Assembly (NCBI GenBank): GCA_013297695.1
Contig: JAAFHX010000008.1
Span: forward strand, 1 to 47,371
DNA from: Rhodobacterales bacterium
GTDB taxonomy: Bacteria; Pseudomonadota; Alphaproteobacteria; Rhodobacterales; Rhodobacteraceae
Length of the DNA: 47,371 nt
Direction of reading: 5' to 3'
Within the stretch, counting starts at the first letter, position 1, and each line of letters begins with the position of its first letter. The notes under the pieces were generated by a model, which was given only the letters and a program-made list of their open reading frames with translations, did no database searches and was not told the origin of the DNA. The position numbers were made by a program, and so were the translations under genes. Below, piece after piece: positions 25,362-32,892 of this stretch.

Positions 25362-25390
25362 ACCGGCCGCACGCCCCGCGCGCGGCCGGT
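25362..25390 (+). terminator. GC-rich hairpin after binding-protein gene of importer 2
   Basis: Perfect 9-base arms (ACCGGCCGC and its complement) with an 11-base loop, 18 bases after the binding-protein stop and 78 bases before the permease gene. No T-run. Confidence 0.6.
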
Positions 25391-25467
25391 TCGCGCATGT
25401 AGAAAAAGGCCCGCAGTTCAGACGGGACCGATGATGCCGGAACACGGCAGACCAGGGGGACGGACGC

Positions 25468-26499
25468 ATGGATGGATTGATACTTCAGACCCTGAACGGG
25501 CTGGACAAGGGGTCGGCCTACGCAATGATCGCGCTTGGCCTGACGCTGATCTTCGGGACGCTCGGGGTCGTGAATTTCGCGCATGGTGCCCTGTTCATGA
25601 TCGGCGCCTTCTGCGCGGTCGTAATGAACGGGATGATGTCGCTCAGCTACGAGACGATCGACCCGGCGCAACTGGATTTCCTTGGCCAGCCGATGAAGGT
25701 GGAAACCACCTACCTGTCGTCCTGGGTCGGCCCTGACCTTTCGGCCGCGCTGATCGACTGGTCGGTGCCGCTGTCGCTGCTGCTGACGGTGCCGGTGATG
25801 GTCCTGATCGGCTTCGTGATGGAGCGCGGGCTGATAAAGCACTTCTACAAGCGCCCCCATGCCGACCAGATCCTTGTGACCTTCGGTCTTGCCATCGTCC
25901 TGCAAGAGGTCATCAAGGCGTTTTTCGGCGCAAACCCGATCCAGACGCCTGCGCCCGGCATGTTCGAGGGATCGTTCGATTTCGGCGTGCTGATGGGCTT
26001 CGACCCCAACGCCATCATCTATCCCTACTGGCGGATGGTGTATTTCGTGTTCTCGCTGCTTGTCATCGGCGCGGTCTTTGCCTTCCTGCAGTTCACCACC
26101 TTTGGCATGGTCGTTCGCGCAGGCATGGCCGACCGCGAGACGGTGGGCCTTCTGGGCATCAACATCGACCGCCGGTTCACGTTCATGTTCGGCCTTGCCG
26201 CCGCCGTGGCGGGGGTGGCGGGCGCGATGTACGGCCCGATCAACGCGCCCAACTACCACATGGGGATGGATTTCCTGGTGCTGTCCTTTGTCGTCGTCGT
26301 GGTCGGCGGGATGGGATCGCTTCCGGGCGCGGTGCTGGCGGGGTTTCTGCTGGGCATCGTCGAATCCTTCGCCTCGCTGAACGAGGTCAAGATGTTCATC
26401 CCCGGGATCGACCAGATCATCATCTTCGTGATCGCCATCGTCATCCTGTTGACGCGCCCGCGCGGCCTGATGGGCCGCCGCGGCGTGATGGAGGAGTAA
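25468..26499 (+). CDS. ABC permease, LivH-type (importer 2)
   Basis: 343 residues, longer than the LivH of importer 1 because of an extra segment after the second helix (about residues 52-88). Motifs GLTLIFGTLGVVNFAHGALFM and VVVVGGMGSLPGAVLAG are typical. GGGGGACG precedes the ATG. The LivM-type gene follows after 3 bases. Confidence 0.9.
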   Translation: MDGLILQTLNGLDKGSAYAMIALGLTLIFGTLGVVNFAHGALFMIGAFCAVVMNGMMSLSYETIDPAQLDFLGQPMKVETTYLSSWVGPDLSAALIDWSVPLSLLLTVPVMVLIGFVMERGLIKHFYKRPHADQILVTFGLAIVLQEVIKAFFGANPIQTPAPGMFEGSFDFGVLMGFDPNAIIYPYWRMVYFVFSLLVIGAVFAFLQFTTFGMVVRAGMADRETVGLLGINIDRRFTFMFGLAAAVAGVAGAMYGPINAPNYHMGMDFLVLSFVVVVVGGMGSLPGAVLAGFLLGIVESFASLNEVKMFIPGIDQIIIFVIAIVILLTRPRGLMGRRGVMEE

Positions 26500-26502
26500 T
26501 TC

Positions 26503-27705
26503 ATGTTCCGACTTGATCGCCAGGATGCGGGCCTGCTTGTCTTCGTCGCCGTCATCACGCTGTTCGCGCCCATCCTGCTGAACCCCTTTGCCGAAGGCTC
26601 GGCGATGGCCCAGTTCAATGCGGGTTACCCTGACCTGATGCAGCGCTTCGTGATCTTTGCCATCTTTGCCATCGGCTTCAACATCCTGTTCGGGCTGACC
26701 GGCTATCTGTCCTTCGGCCACGCGGCCTTTCTTGGCATCGGCAGCTATTCGGCGGTCTGGATGTTCAAGCTGCTGAGCATGAACGTGATCCCTGCCGTGC
26801 TGTTCTCGGTGATCGTGGCGGGGGTGTTCTCGCTGGTCATCGGCTATGTCTGCCTGCGCCGGTCGGGCATCTACTTCTCGATCCTGACGCTGGCCTTTGC
26901 GCAGATGTCCTTCAGCCTAGCCTATTCGGTGCTGACCCCGATCACCAACGGCGAAACGGGGTTGCAACTGTCGCTGTCGGACCCGCGCGTGCTGGACGGC
27001 AAGACCACGACTGGCGCGCTGCCCGAGACCAACCTGTTCGGCGTCGCGATGAATGACACGCTGAGCGTCGAGGCGCTTGGCCGGGTCTGGCAGTTCAGCG
27101 CGGGCTATTACTTCTGCGCGGTGCTGATGCTGATCGCCTTCTACATCTCGATCCGCATCTTCCGGTCGCCTTTCGGGATGATGCTGCGGGCGGTGAAGTC
27201 GAACCAGCAGCGCATGCGATTCACGGGCCTCAACACCCGGCCCTATGCGCTGGCGGCCTTTGTGATCTCGGGCATGTATGCCGGGCTGGCGGGCGGGCTG
27301 ATGGCGGCGATGGACCCGCTGGCGGGGGCCGACCGGATGCAGTGGACGGCCTCGGGCGAGGTGGTGCTGATGACCATCCTCGGCGGGGCGGGCACGCTGC
27401 TGGGGCCGATCCTGGGGTCGGGGTTCATCAAGTACTTCGAGAACATCTTCTCGAAGATCAACGACACCATCCTGCACCAGTGGTTCGCCTTCCTGCCCGA
27501 CGGGCTGGAAAATTTCGTGGTCGCGGTGATCTATCCCTTCGTCGGCAAGGGGTGGCTGCTGACGCTTGGGATGCTGTTCATGCTGGTGGTGATCTTTCTG
27601 CCGGGCGGGCTGATCGAAGGCGCGCAACGGCTGCGCAAGCTGTTTGCCCGCACACCGACCGGGGCGGCAGACCGCCGCGCCCCGGCCTCGAAACCGGCAG
27701 AATAG
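26503..27705 (+). CDS. ABC permease, LivM-type (importer 2)
   Basis: 400 residues, about nine to ten helices. LivM motifs [20 protein letters not shown] and [19 protein letters not shown]. The C-terminal tail is basic and cytoplasmic. Followed by the LivG-type gene after 10 bases containing AGGAGAGG. Confidence 0.9.
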   Translation: MFRLDRQDAGLLVFVAVITLFAPILLNPFAEGSAMAQFNAGYPDLMQRFVIFAIFAIGFNILFGLTGYLSFGHAAFLGIGSYSAVWMFKLLSMNVIPAVLFSVIVAGVFSLVIGYVCLRRSGIYFSILTLAFAQMSFSLAYSVLTPITNGETGLQLSLSDPRVLDGKTTTGALPETNLFGVAMNDTLSVEALGRVWQFSAGYYFCAVLMLIAFYISIRIFRSPFGMMLRAVKSNQQRMRFTGLNTRPYALAAFVISGMYAGLAGGLMAAMDPLAGADRMQWTASGEVVLMTILGGAGTLLGPILGSGFIKYFENIFSKINDTILHQWFAFLPDGLENFVVAVIYPFVGKGWLLTLGMLFMLVVIFLPGGLIEGAQRLRKLFARTPTGAADRRAPASKPAE

Positions 27706-27715
27706 GAGAGGCACG

Positions 27716-28474
27716 ATGGGCATTCTTGAAGTCAAGGACGTGAGCAAGCGGTTCGGCGGCTTGCGCGCCCTCAGCGATGTGAACCTTTCCATCGCCGAGG
27801 GCGCGCTGCATGCGATCATCGGGCCGAACGGTGCGGGGAAATCGACGCTGCTGAACGTGCTGGTGGGCAAGCTGCTGCCGGACACCGGCAGCGTGACCTT
27901 TGCGGGCCAGTCGGTGCTGGGGCGGCAGCCGCACCAGATCAACCAGATGGGCATTGCGCGGGTGTTCCAGACGCCCGAAATCTTCGGGGCGCTGACCGTG
28001 CTGGAAAACGTGCTGATCCCCTGCTTTGCCAAGCGGGACGGTGCCTACCGGTTGCATGCCCTTGAGGCGGTCCGTGACGAGACCGCGATCAACGCGCAGG
28101 CCGAAGCGATGCTGGTCGATGTCAACATGCAGGACAAGCGCCACATGCTGGCCGGGTCGCTGTCGCGCGGCGACAAGCGGCGGCTGGAAATGGCGATGTG
28201 CCTGGTGCAGGAACCGCGCCTGCTGCTGCTGGACGAACCGACCGCCGGCATGGCGCGGGCCGATACCAACAACACCATCGACCTTCTGAAGCAGATCAAG
28301 GCCACCCGCCCGGTGACCATGGTCATCATCGAACATGACATGCATGTCGTGTTCTCGCTGGCCGAACGGATCACCGTGATGGCGCAGGGCACGCCGCTGG
28401 TCGAGGACATCCCCGCGCGGATCAAGGGAAACCCCAAGGTGCAGGAGGCCTATCTTGGAACGGCCCATGCGTGA
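27716..28474 (+). CDS. ABC ATPase, LivG-type (importer 2)
   Basis: 252 residues from ATG 27716 with a good AGGAG. Walker A GPNGAGKS and Walker B LLLLDEPTAGM are standard; the signature loop is LSRGDKRRLEMAM, lacking the canonical GGQ. The frame is open further upstream only as a shadow of livM. Pairs with the LivF-type protein. Confidence 0.9.
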   Translation: MGILEVKDVSKRFGGLRALSDVNLSIAEGALHAIIGPNGAGKSTLLNVLVGKLLPDTGSVTFAGQSVLGRQPHQINQMGIARVFQTPEIFGALTVLENVLIPCFAKRDGAYRLHALEAVRDETAINAQAEAMLVDVNMQDKRHMLAGSLSRGDKRRLEMAMCLVQEPRLLLLDEPTAGMARADTNNTIDLLKQIKATRPVTMVIIEHDMHVVFSLAERITVMAQGTPLVEDIPARIKGNPKVQEAYLGTAHA

Positions 28475-28483
28475 GAAGAGGCA

Positions 28484-29236
28484 ATGATGGACAGCGCATT
28501 CGACAAATCCGCCAATCACGCGACCAGCGCCCCGGCCTTCCTGTCGGTCTGGGATATCCAGGCCTATTATGGCGAAAGCTATATCGTGCAGGGCGTCAGC
28601 CTGAACGTGCATGAGGGCGAAATCCTGGCGCTTCTGGGCCGCAACGGCGCGGGCAAGACCTCGACGCTGCGCAGCATTGCCCGGCTTGGCAATCCCCGCG
28701 TGACCCATGGCGAGATCTGGCTGGACCACAAGCCGCTGCACAGCATGAACGCCTGGCAGGCATCCCAGGCGGGCATCGCGCTGGTCCCCGAGGATCGCCG
28801 GATCATCGCGGGCCTGACGGTGGAAGAGAACCTGAAGCTCGCCCAGATCGCGCCGCCGTCGGGCTGGTCGATCGACCGCATCTATGAACTCTTTCCCCGC
28901 CTTGGCGAACGCCGCAGGCAGGAAGGCGTGACGCTTTCGGGCGGCGAACAGCAGATGCTGGCGATTGCACGCGCCTTGGCGCGCGACATCAAGGTGCTGC
29001 TGCTGGACGAACCCTATGAGGGGCTTGCCCCGGTGATCGTCCAGGAGATTGAAAAGACGCTGAACGTCATCAAGTCGCAGGGGATCACCACCGTCATCGT
29101 CGAGCAGAACGCGATTGCCGCGCTGAACCTTGCCGACCGGGCGGTCATTCTGGATTCCGGTGCCGTGGTGTTCGACGGGTCCGCGCGCGACGTTCTGGAC
29201 AACGCCGAACTTCGGTCAGAGTACCTGGCCATCTGA
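28484..29236 (+). CDS. ABC ATPase, LivF-type (importer 2)
   Basis: 250 residues with an N-terminal extension of about 18 residues. Walker A GRNGAGKT, canonical signature LSGGEQQMLAIARAL, Walker B LLLDEPYEGLAP. Tandem ATGs (28484, 28487) follow GAGAAGAGG. Last gene of importer 2, followed by a terminator-like hairpin. Confidence 0.92.
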   Translation: MMDSAFDKSANHATSAPAFLSVWDIQAYYGESYIVQGVSLNVHEGEILALLGRNGAGKTSTLRSIARLGNPRVTHGEIWLDHKPLHSMNAWQASQAGIALVPEDRRIIAGLTVEENLKLAQIAPPSGWSIDRIYELFPRLGERRRQEGVTLSGGEQQMLAIARALARDIKVLLLDEPYEGLAPVIVQEIEKTLNVIKSQGITTVIVEQNAIAALNLADRAVILDSGAVVFDGSARDVLDNAELRSEYLAI

Positions 29237-29252
29237 TCCCGACCCGGACCGG

Positions 29253-29282
29253 TGCCGCCCTTTCCCTTGCGGCAGGGCGGCA
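29253..29282 (+). terminator. Terminator-like hairpin at the end of importer 2
   Basis: 9-base arms (TGCCGCCCT and its complement) with a 12-base loop, starting 16 bases after the livF-type stop. There is no T-run after it, which is common in high-GC alphaproteobacteria. Confidence 0.5.
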
Positions 29283-29376
29283 GCCCCGGCCTGACCGAGT
29301 GATGCATGCGGTTTCCGCCCCTTTGCAGGGCAAGGACGGGGGTGCAGGCCCTGCCGGAGGCATTGCAGGGCGACGC

Positions 29377-29406
29377 CCCGACTGTCGATGAAGCCCGACT
29401 GTCGAT
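29377..29406. repeat. Tandem 13-bp direct repeat upstream of nasT
   Basis: CCCGACTGTCGAT occurs at 29377-29389 and again at 29394-29406, a 17-base period, about 130-160 bases before the nasT start. It lies in the 300-base gap 29237-29536, which otherwise holds only the terminator-like hairpin and a shorter repeated TTGCAGGGC. A paired site for a nitrogen regulator is possible but unproven. Confidence 0.55.
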
Positions 29407-29536
29407 CAAGAATGATGCGATCCCATGAAACATGCGCAGGAAAAGGGCACACGCGCCCGAAACCGGGGTGCGCAGGCCCCGATGCCGCTTGCCTTCCTGA
29501 AGACCAGCGCGGACTCGATACCAAAACGGGAAATGC

Positions 29537-30118
29537 ATGGCGCGTCTGTCCATCATCGTTGTCGAACGTGACCGCGAGCGCGCGCTGCGGATCGTGGACG
29601 GGCTGATGATTTCGGGGGATCATGCGATCACCGTGATCTCGGAAGAAACCGGGCTGGCCCGGCGGATCGCGGACCAGAAACCCGACATCGTGCTGATCGA
29701 TGTCACCGATCCCTCGCGCGATGTGCTGGAGGAACTGGCCCTGGCATCCGGCCCGATGGAACGCCCGGTCGCGATGTTCGTGGACCGGTCCGACGAGCAG
29801 TTGACGCGCGCGGCCATCGAAGCCGGGGTTTCCGCCTATGTCGTTGACGGCCTGCAGCCGGACCGGATCAAGCCGATCCTCGATGCCGCGATTGCCCGGT
29901 TCCACATGTTCCACAAGATGCGTGCGGAACTGGCAGCGACCAAGGCCGCACTGGAGGATCGCAAGATCATCGACCGCGCCAAGGCGATCCTGATGAAGGC
30001 GCGCGGCATCGACGAGGAAGCCGCCTATGCCCTGCTGCGCAAGACCGCGATGGACCAGAAACGGCGTGTGGCCGACATCGCGCAGCAACTGGTGATGGCG
30101 GCGGGGCTTCTGACATGA
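29537..30118 (+). CDS. nasT: NasT: ANTAR-domain antiterminator of nitrate assimilation
   Basis: 193 residues. Receiver-like domain (1-120; Asp55 in VLIDVTD is present) and a C-terminal ANTAR RNA-binding domain (about 135-190: LEDRKIIDRAKAILMKARG then EEAAYALLRKTAMD). NasT-type proteins bind leader RNA and stop premature termination; NasS holds them back when nitrate is absent. It overlaps nasS by ATGA at 30115-30118. A candidate RNA target with AxxGxx hexaloop hairpins lies at 31411-31481, before the nrt genes. Confidence 0.93.
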   Translation: MARLSIIVVERDRERALRIVDGLMISGDHAITVISEETGLARRIADQKPDIVLIDVTDPSRDVLEELALASGPMERPVAMFVDRSDEQLTRAAIEAGVSAYVVDGLQPDRIKPILDAAIARFHMFHKMRAELAATKAALEDRKIIDRAKAILMKARGIDEEAAYALLRKTAMDQKRRVADIAQQLVMAAGLLT

Positions 30119-31302
30119 CCCTTGTCCCCTTGCGTCTGGGCTATGTGCCGCTGACCGATGCCGCCCCGCTGATCGTGGCGCAGGAACTGGGGTTCGCCGC
30201 CGAGGAGGGCCTGGTATTCGACCTGATCCGGTTGCAAAGCTGGGCGCAAAGCCGGGACATGCTGGGCATGGGCGGCATCGATGCCGCGCATATGCTGGTG
30301 CCGCTGCCCATTGCGCAGAGGCTGGGCCTTGGCCCGGCCTATCCGGATTTCGACCTTGTCATGGTGCTGTCGGCGGGCGGTCAGGCAATTGTCGTGAGCG
30401 CAGCACTGGCCGTGGCCATGCGGGCACAGGGCCACGGTTTCGGCTTTGACGATCCGCTGGCGGCCCGCAGCGCCTTGTCGGGCGCAATCGGTGCCGTGCC
30501 GCCGGGCCGACTGCGGGTGGGCGTGCCGTTTCCGTTTTCCACCCAGGCCGAACTGGTCCTGCGCTGGCTGGACGGCACCGATCTGGCCGATCAGGTCAGC
30601 ATCCACACCGTACCACCGCCCCTCATGGCTGATGCGCTGGCCTCGGGCGAGGTCGATGCCTTCTGCGTGGGCGAGCCCTGGGCGTCCTATGCCGTCGAAC
30701 GCGGAGCGGGGACCTTGCTGCTGGCCGGGCGGGCGATCTGGGCCGCACCCCCGGAAAAGGGTCTGGTCCTGACTCGCGACTTTGCCGGAACCCGCCCTGA
30801 CGACACCGGGCGGCTGATGCGGGCGGTCTGGCGGGCCTGCCGCTGGCTGGACGGCCCCGACAATCGCGGCACGGCGGCCGAGATCCTGTCGCGGCCCGAA
30901 TACCTGAACCTGCCCCCCGAACTGACCGAGCGCGGGCTGCTGGGCCGGCTGCATGTCAGTGCGTCGGGCGAGGTGCGGCATTACCCGGGGTTCATCCGGT
31001 TTCACGACGGGGCCGCGAACTTTCCCTGGCGCAGCCTTGCGGCGCTGCTGGCGCGGCGGATCGCACGGCAGCATGGCCTTGATCTGCCTTGGGCGACGGA
31101 ACGCGCCATGGACTGCTTTCGGACCGACCTGTACCGGCAGCATCTGCGCAGCGCGGGGGCCGATCTGCCCGGCGCATCGGCGCGGATCGAAGGATCGCTG
31201 GCGCAGGCAACCGTGGTTTCTGCGGAAAAGGGCCAGATGATTCTGGGGGCGGATGCTTTCTTTGACGGCGAAACCTTTGATCCGGCGTTTGCAGCACGCT
31301 GA
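30115..31302 (+). CDS. nasS: NasS: cytosolic nitrate/nitrite sensor
   Basis: 395 residues. Same fold as the nitrate-binding protein NrtA (LRLGYVPLTDAAPLIVAQELG; DAFCVGEPWASYA), but with no signal peptide, so it stays in the cytosol. With NasT it forms the sensing pair known from Azotobacter, Paracoccus and Bradyrhizobium: NasS releases NasT on binding nitrate. Overlaps nasT by ATGA. The 286 bases after it form the leader of the nrt-nir-nas genes. Confidence 0.92.
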   Translation: MTLVPLRLGYVPLTDAAPLIVAQELGFAAEEGLVFDLIRLQSWAQSRDMLGMGGIDAAHMLVPLPIAQRLGLGPAYPDFDLVMVLSAGGQAIVVSAALAVAMRAQGHGFGFDDPLAARSALSGAIGAVPPGRLRVGVPFPFSTQAELVLRWLDGTDLADQVSIHTVPPPLMADALASGEVDAFCVGEPWASYAVERGAGTLLLAGRAIWAAPPEKGLVLTRDFAGTRPDDTGRLMRAVWRACRWLDGPDNRGTAAEILSRPEYLNLPPELTERGLLGRLHVSASGEVRHYPGFIRFHDGAANFPWRSLAALLARRIARQHGLDLPWATERAMDCFRTDLYRQHLRSAGADLPGASARIEGSLAQATVVSAEKGQMILGADAFFDGETFDPAFAAR

Positions 31303-31370
31303 AGTTCCGGGCAGGACGCCGCCGATCTGCGGAAATGCAATGCTGCAACTGCGAAACAACCCTGCCCTGC

Positions 31371-31400
31371 TTGACCCGACGCGACCGACCGAGCAATGAT
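31371..31400 (+). promoter_or_regulatory. Candidate promoter of the nrt-nir-nas operon
   Basis: TTGACC (31371-31376), 18-base spacer, AATGAT (31395-31400). A start about 7 bases further, near 31407, would place the first ANTAR-type hairpin at the very 5' end of the transcript. Confidence 0.45.
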
Positions 31401-31410
31401 TTCCCAAAGA

Positions 31411-31481
31411 CGGCAGCAACGAAGCTGTCGATCTTGCCCCCCTCCGCAAAGATGCGGGCCCCCGACATGGCAATGACGCCA
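31411..31481 (+). ncRNA. ANTAR-type leader RNA: three AxxGxx hexaloop hairpins
   Basis: Hairpin 1 (31411-31430): 7-bp stem CGGCAGC with GCUGUCG (one G-U pair), loop AACGAA. Hairpin 2 (31443-31458): 5-bp stem UCCGC with GCGGG (one U-G pair), loop AAAGAU. Hairpin 3 (31468-31481): 4-bp stem UGGC with GCCA, loop AAUGAC. All three loops have six bases with A first and G fourth, the known ANTAR recognition rule, which normally needs two such hairpins. NasT is encoded just upstream and the regulated genes just downstream. Hairpins 1 and 2 are convincing; the third has a short stem. Confidence 0.75.
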
Positions 31482-31542
31482 CCCATCCTGACCCTGACCG
31501 GGGCAGCGATTGCGGTGGCCCTTTGCCGTTCCGCCCCAGCCA

Positions 31543-31565
31543 TGCCCCGCCCGCCGGACGGGGCA
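31543..31565 (+). terminator. Candidate attenuator hairpin before the NrtA-type gene
   Basis: TGCCCCG (31543-31549) pairs with CGGGGCA (31559-31565) around a 9-base loop, 23 bases before the ATG. No T-run follows. The 3' arm of ANTAR hairpin 2 (GCGGGC, 31454-31459) could pair with GCCCGC at 31549-31554, which would make the two folds compete. This would be the switch NasT relieves, but a terminator elsewhere in 31482-31542 is not excluded. Confidence 0.4.
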
Positions 31566-31588
31566 CCCCTGCCAGAGGACAAACCCCG

Positions 31589-32881
31589 ATGACCCTGATC
31601 CAGCCGACCCGCCGCAGCCTGCTGAAATCCGCCGTGGGTGCCGCCGCCACCCTTGCCGCCGCCCGCCTGTGCCTGCCCGCAGGTGCCTGGGCCGCCACGC
31701 CCGCACCCGAAGTGACCGGGGCCAAGCTGGGATACATCGCCTTGACCGACTCGGCGCCCCTGATCATTGCGCAGGAAAAAGGACTGTTCGCCAAGTATGG
31801 CATGCCGGACGTGCTGGTGGAAAAGCAGGCAAGCTGGGGGGCCACGCGCGACAACATGGCGCTTGGATCTGCCGGGGGCGGCATCGACGGCGGTCACATC
31901 CTGCGGCCCAAGGTGCACCTGTATTCCACCGGCAAGGTGATGCAGAACAACGTGCCCCTGCCGATGTACACCCTGCTGAACCTGAACGACCAGTGCCAGG
32001 GCATCTCGGTCGCGCAGTCCTGGGCGGAGACCGGGGTCGGCCTTGATTCATCGCCTCTGAAGGAAGTCTTTGCCGCGAAGAAGGCATCGGGGGCCGAGGT
32101 GCCTGTGGCGATGACCTTCCCCGGCGGCACGCATGACCTGTGGATGCGCTATTGGCTGGCCGCTGGCGGGATCGACCCCACCTCGGACGTGAACCTGATC
32201 GTCGTGCCCCCGCCGCAGATGGTGGCCAACATGAAGGTCGGCAACATGGAAGCGTTCTGCGTGGGCGAGCCATGGAATGCGCAACTGGTGAACCAGGGCA
32301 TCGGCTTCACCGCCGCCACGACCGGCGAGATCTGGAAGAACCATCCCGAAAAGGTTCTGGGCATGCGCGCCGACTGGGTCGATGCCAACCCCAACGCCAC
32401 CATCGCCCTGATGATGGCGGTGATGGAGGCGCAGATGTGGTGCGACGACCCCGCCAACAAGGATGAGATGGCGGCCATCGTCAGCACCCGCCAGTGGTAC
32501 AACGTGCCCGTCGCCGACATCATCGACCGCATCAAGGGCGACATCGACTATGGCAACGGCCGCAGCGTGTCGGACCCCGCGCTGGCGATGAAGTTCTGGG
32601 GCGAAAGGGGTGAAACCTCATTCCCGTGGAAATCGCTCGACACCTGGTTCGTGACCGAAAACAAGCGGTGGGGCACCTTCCCGGGCGATCTGGACACCCG
32701 CGCGCTGGTCGATGCCACCAACCGCAGCGACCTGTGGCTGCAGGCGGCGGCGGGGCTGGGGCTGGACACCGCAGGCTTCGGCGACAGCCGGGGCGTCGAG
32801 ACCTTCTTTGACGGCAAGACCTTCGATCCCGCCGATCCGCAGGCCTATCTGAACAGCCTGTCGATCAAGGCCATGGCATAG
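31589..32881 (+). CDS. nrtA: Nitrate ABC transporter substrate-binding protein (NrtA type)
   Basis: 430 residues. Twin-arginine-type signal (TRRSLLKSAVGAAATLAA, residues 7-24) with cleavage near AWA|AT, then KLGYIALTDSAPLIIAQEKGLFAKYG and AFCVGEPWNAQLV, typical of NrtA/NasF. AGAGGA lies 9 bases before ATG 31589; an in-frame ATG at 31523 would put the signal too far inside. Homologous to NasS but exported. It delivers nitrate to the NrtB-type permease. Confidence 0.92.
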   Translation: MTLIQPTRRSLLKSAVGAAATLAAARLCLPAGAWAATPAPEVTGAKLGYIALTDSAPLIIAQEKGLFAKYGMPDVLVEKQASWGATRDNMALGSAGGGIDGGHILRPKVHLYSTGKVMQNNVPLPMYTLLNLNDQCQGISVAQSWAETGVGLDSSPLKEVFAAKKASGAEVPVAMTFPGGTHDLWMRYWLAAGGIDPTSDVNLIVVPPPQMVANMKVGNMEAFCVGEPWNAQLVNQGIGFTAATTGEIWKNHPEKVLGMRADWVDANPNATIALMMAVMEAQMWCDDPANKDEMAAIVSTRQWYNVPVADIIDRIKGDIDYGNGRSVSDPALAMKFWGERGETSFPWKSLDTWFVTENKRWGTFPGDLDTRALVDATNRSDLWLQAAAGLGLDTAGFGDSRGVETFFDGKTFDPADPQAYLNSLSIKAMA

Positions 32882-32892
32882 GGGCCGGGCAG

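Noticed and set aside
23505-25469. 654-codon open frame on the minus strand over the importer 2 binding protein
   Set aside because: Composition is that of a mirrored high-GC gene; the plus-strand binding protein has signal peptide and fold motifs.
16239-29236. Plain branched-chain amino acid uptake as the role of both Liv-type systems
   Set aside because: Importer 1 is translationally tied to aromatic catabolic genes; for importer 2 the ligand is left open rather than assigned to leucine.
29237-29536. Sigma-54 (-24/-12) promoter before nasT
   Set aside because: No TGGC-N7-TGC-like element with correct spacing was found in the gap or in 31303-31588.
31336-31347. Possible fourth AxxGxx hexaloop (loop AATGCT)
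   Set aside because: Only a 3-bp stem, and it lies upstream of the proposed transcription start, so it would not be in the leader RNA.
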